A DNA stretch of 8,231 bases. Origin: Micavibrio aeruginosavorus. Lineage in GTDB: Bacteria; Pseudomonadota; Alphaproteobacteria; Micavibrionales; Micavibrionaceae. The notes under the pieces were generated by a model. The model did no database searches. It was not told the origin of the DNA and saw only the letters and a list, made by a program, of their open reading frames with translations. The stretch spans positions 1 to 8,231 of the forward strand of contig QFQB01000088.1 in assembly GCA_003241475.1 (NCBI GenBank), read 5' to 3'. Position numbers and translations under genes: made by a program. Positions 6,525-8,231 of the stretch are shown one piece after another (the stretch's first letter is position 1; each line of letters starts with the position of its first letter).

Positions 6525-6553
6525 ATCATAGGCCAGTTACGCTAATTATGCAA
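6525..6553 (-). promoter_or_regulatory. Sigma-70-like promoter of xseB-ispA-dxs
   Basis: On the minus strand TTGCAT (6548-6553) is followed by 17 bases and TATGAT (6525-6530). The -10 box matches TATAAT at five of six positions, the -35 box keeps TTG, and the spacing is ideal. Transcription would start near 6518, giving a leader of about 35 bases to the TTG start of xseB. It lies in the divergent gap with the 45-aa gene. Confidence 0.5.
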
Positions 6554-6643
6554 GGCAGGGTCATGAACTTAACGAATCTGGAAAAGGCTGTTTCGGGTTA
6601 TAGTTAATTTATTAGGGAAATGTATCGAGAGGAGCATAAAACA

Positions 6644-6781
6644 ATGGCTTACAATCAAACGCAGAACCAGAATCAATTGAACGTTCAATCCATGTACACG
6701 TGGCGTCTGAGCCGTTTGGCCAGCGAAAAGCGCGCCGCGCAAGTCAACCGCGAAATCCTGCAACGTCAGCACGCGAACTAA
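6644..6781 (+). CDS. Uncharacterised 45-residue protein
   Basis: I do not recognise a family. The frame runs from an ATG preceded by a strong ribosome site, GAGAGGAG (6627-6634), at nine bases, to a TAA at 6779-6781. The first 15 residues are rich in Gln and Asn (MAYNQTQNQNQLNVQ) and probably disordered. Residues from about 17 on (MYTWRLSRLASEKRAAQVNR) suggest a basic amphipathic helix ending in EILQRQHAN. There are no cysteines, signal peptide or membrane segment, so a cytosolic protein or peptide cofactor is likely. A -10-like TATAGT lies at 6599-6604 without a clear -35. It sits on the opposite strand between the deacetylase gene and xseB, and its stop overlaps the deacetylase stop. The ribosome site, composition and exact junction make it very probably a real gene. 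DNA or RNA binding through the helix is speculation. Confidence 0.72.
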   Translation: MAYNQTQNQNQLNVQSMYTWRLSRLASEKRAAQVNREILQRQHAN

Positions 6782-7722
6782 GGCGTTGCTAAGTCGGGAA
6801 GATCGGCCAGCGCTCTCAAATGGGAAGTAGCGCTGGTCTTTAAGGCTTCCAGATGATAGCCGCCTTCCAGAACGGAAACGATCCTTCCTTGCGCCGTGGC
6901 ATCCGCTATGGCGCATAATTTTTGTGTCACCCATCCGAAATCTTCGGATTCCAGCATGAGGTTTGCTAGGGGGTCGTCCTTGTGGGCGTCAAACCCGGCG
7001 GAGATCATCAAGAGTTCAGGCGCAAAACGGGTCAGGGCCGGAAAAACTTTTTGTTCATAAAGGGATCTGAATGTTTTTGAACCTGATCCAGTAGCCAGTT
7101 CAAAGTTCATGACACATTCTTCGTTATCGCCTTCAAAGCCTTCGTTGGGGAAAATGCCGCCCTGATGAGTGGAAATATATAAAATAGAGCCGTCGTGGGC
7201 GCGGGTCATTTTGTCGGTGCCGTTGCCTTGGTGCACATCGAAATCGACGATGGCGATTTTGCCGAATCCGTGGGCTTCTTGCGCGTGGCGCGCGCCCAAA
7301 AAGATATTGTTGAACAGGCAGAATCCGCGTGCGACGGCGGCTTCGGCGTGGTGGCCCGGAGGGCGCATGGCGCAAAAGGCGCGTCTGGTTTTTCCCGCCG
7401 CGATGTCGTCAACGGCGGAGCAGGGCGCGCCTGCCGCATAGAAGGCGGCTTCCAAAGAATCCACGCTAACGATCGTGTCGCTATCGAGCGCGCGGCGCCC
7501 TTCTTGCGGAATAGCGTGTCTAACCTTTTCAATATAGTCAAAGCGGTGGCCGTAAAGGAGCTGTTCTTCGGTAGCGGGTTTGATCGTGCCTCTTGGGAAA
7601 TCCGAAAAAGGCTTTTCGTTGAAAAGCGCCATCAGCGTTCTGAGGCGGTCCGCGCGTTCGGGGTGTCCGTCGGGGGTGTCATGGCGCAGGCCGCTATCGT
7701 GGGTGTACAGGGTAACGGTCAT
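6778..7722 (-). CDS. Histone deacetylase family protein (class II/AcuC-like Zn amidohydrolase)
   Basis: This is a Zn2+-dependent amidohydrolase of the arginase/deacetylase fold, removing acyl groups from lysine side chains, polyamines or related amides; the substrate is not known. With the start at 7722 the protein has 314 residues, usual for bacterial members. It begins with the family-typical TLYTHDSGLRHDTPDGHPER. The catalytic histidine pair is H124-H125 in RPPGHHAEA. The zinc ligands are D162 and H164 in VDFDVHQGNGT and D245 in SAGFDAHKDDPL. The transition-state tyrosine is Y289 in LEGGYHL. An in-frame TTG at 7776 would add 18 residues with no family support, so ATG 7722 is preferred, although its ribosome site is weak. 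The gene neighbours xseB, as in other alphaproteobacteria from memory, but the 45-aa gene lies between them on the other strand. It diverges from the epimerase gene. Confidence 0.93.
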   Translation of the reverse strand: MTVTLYTHDSGLRHDTPDGHPERADRLRTLMALFNEKPFSDFPRGTIKPATEEQLLYGHRFDYIEKVRHAIPQEGRRALDSDTIVSVDSLEAAFYAAGAPCSAVDDIAAGKTRRAFCAMRPPGHHAEAAVARGFCLFNNIFLGARHAQEAHGFGKIAIVDFDVHQGNGTDKMTRAHDGSILYISTHQGGIFPNEGFEGDNEECVMNFELATGSGSKTFRSLYEQKVFPALTRFAPELLMISAGFDAHKDDPLANLMLESEDFGWVTQKLCAIADATAQGRIVSVLEGGYHLEALKTSATSHLRALADLPDLATP

Positions 7723-7755
7723 CGCTGTGGCTTTGCATTTTCCTTCAATGGCACT

Positions 7756-7783
7756 ATCATGCCCGTCGGCATCCAATTATCAA
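7756..7783 (-). promoter_or_regulatory. Possible promoter of the deacetylase gene
   Basis: On the minus strand TTGATA (7778-7783, five of six consensus bases) is followed by 16 bases and CATGAT (7756-7761, four of six). Transcription would start near 7749, leaving a leader of about 27 bases before the ATG at 7722. It lies in the 74-base divergent gap with the epimerase gene. The match is moderate and may be chance. Confidence 0.32.
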
Positions 7784-7796
7784 GCGTTTCCTTATC

Positions 7797-8231
7797 ATGG
7801 CTTCTGGCATTCATTCCACTGTCCGCTCTTTGAAAAACCGTCTGCTGTTGCGCTGGGTTCCCAAATGGTATGGCGCGTTTTCCGACCCTGCAGGCGGTTT
7901 CTACGAGCGTCTGGGCAAAGGGTTCAAGCCTGTGTCCACGGGGCAGAGGCGTCTTGTGACCCAGTGTCGCCAGCTCTCCATGTACAGTCATGCTTTTCAT
8001 TTTGAAAACAAACCATTCGATCAAAATATTAAAGCAAAATTTGAATTCATTTTGGAGCACTATTTTGATCCGAAAACGGGCCTGTGGATATTTTCGCTCG
8101 ATGATGCGCTCGCTGTGAAAGACCGGACCTGCGATCTTTACGCGCTGACCTTCGTGATCTTTTCCTGTTCCCATTATTACCGTCTGACGCGGGACTCTCG
8201 CGCGCATGATGCGGCTCATCAGGTTCTGAAT
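7797..8231 (+). CDS. AGE-family (N-acylglucosamine 2-epimerase-like) sugar epimerase/isomerase, 5' part
   Basis: The first 145 residues of a protein that continues beyond the window edge. The pattern is that of the AGE/YihS/mannose-isomerase-like (alpha/alpha)6-barrel family: RWVPKWYGAFSDPAGGFYER, then RRLVTQCRQLSMYSHAF, then YFDPKTGLWIFSLDD, then CDLYALTFVIFSCSHYYRLT. Full members have about 370-420 residues. They isomerise or epimerise free or N-acylated sugars such as mannose to fructose; the exact substrate is not readable here. The ATG at 7797 has no good ribosome site, so a leaderless transcript or another start remains possible. About 8000-8090 is noticeably more AT-rich than the rest of the gene. 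It diverges from the deacetylase gene with a 74-base gap. Confidence 0.85.
   Translation, partial: MASGIHSTVRSLKNRLLLRWVPKWYGAFSDPAGGFYERLGKGFKPVSTGQRRLVTQCRQLSMYSHAFHFENKPFDQNIKAKFEFILEHYFDPKTGLWIFSLDDALAVKDRTCDLYALTFVIFSCSHYYRLTRDSRAHDAAHQVLN

Noticed and set aside
7723..7776. TTG at 7774-7776 as start of the deacetylase
   Set aside because: The extra 18 residues have no family counterpart and the family-typical N-terminus begins at ATG 7722; the predicted promoter also overlaps the extension.
7195..7833. + strand frame opposite the deacetylase gene
   Set aside because: Covers the conserved deacetylase core in antisense and runs into the epimerase start; no family resemblance.
7719..8219. 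Minus-strand frame opposite the epimerase gene
   Set aside because: The + strand frame matches the AGE family throughout; the antisense frame shows no motif.
1..8231. Mobile element, CRISPR array, toxin-antitoxin or defence system
   Set aside because: No transposase, long inverted or direct repeats, spaced repeats or recognisable defence proteins were seen on either strand; the plasmid stabilization label of the 58-aa family is not supported by a partner gene here.

Overview
The window is a compact stretch of a moderately GC-rich bacterial chromosome, most likely from an alphaproteobacterium. Three things point there: the histone deacetylase-like gene next to xseB-ispA-dxs, a small basic protein of a type I recognise from alphaproteobacteria behind a perfect EcfG-type stress promoter, and candidate CtrA (TTAA-N7-TTAA) and CcrM (GANTC) motifs. 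I cannot assign a genus. Everything with a recognisable family is housekeeping. I see no insertion sequence, CRISPR array, tRNA/rRNA, phage gene or defence system.

Layout. The left edge carries the 3' part of a pterin-4a-carbinolamine dehydratase gene (+), then a possible 29-codon hydrophobic peptide (+). Facing these is a 58-residue basic protein gene (-), preceded by GGAAC-N16-CGTT, the promoter form read by the EcfG general-stress sigma factor. sppA (+), encoding a membrane-anchored 67-kDa-type signal peptide peptidase, diverges from it. sppA then converges on a minus-strand series in transcription order: xseB (exonuclease VII small subunit, TTG start), ispA (farnesyl diphosphate synthase), dxs (DXP synthase) and a HAD-family phosphatase. 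A 45-residue protein of unknown family (+) sits between xseB and a class II histone deacetylase-like amidohydrolase gene (-). The right edge carries the 5' part of an AGE-family (N-acylglucosamine 2-epimerase-like) sugar epimerase/isomerase gene (+), divergent from the deacetylase gene.

How the genes work together. Dxs makes 1-deoxy-D-xylulose 5-phosphate, the entry compound of the MEP pathway. IspA condenses the resulting C5 units to C15 farnesyl diphosphate for undecaprenyl and quinone lipids. xseB is a common passenger of this operon. The HAD phosphatase lies 63 bp after dxs and may be co-transcribed. SppA clears cleaved signal peptides and membrane protein fragments.

Gene packing is tight. 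At three convergent junctions the two stop codons overlap within four bases (374-377, 2553-2556, 6778-6781), leaving no room for a terminator. There is no gene-free stretch above 300 bp; the longest are 6483-6643 (161 bp, divergent promoters) and 551-684 (134 bp, divergent promoters). The most notable items are the EcfG-type promoter with its small target gene, and the unknown 45-residue gene placed on the opposite strand inside an otherwise conserved gene neighbourhood.
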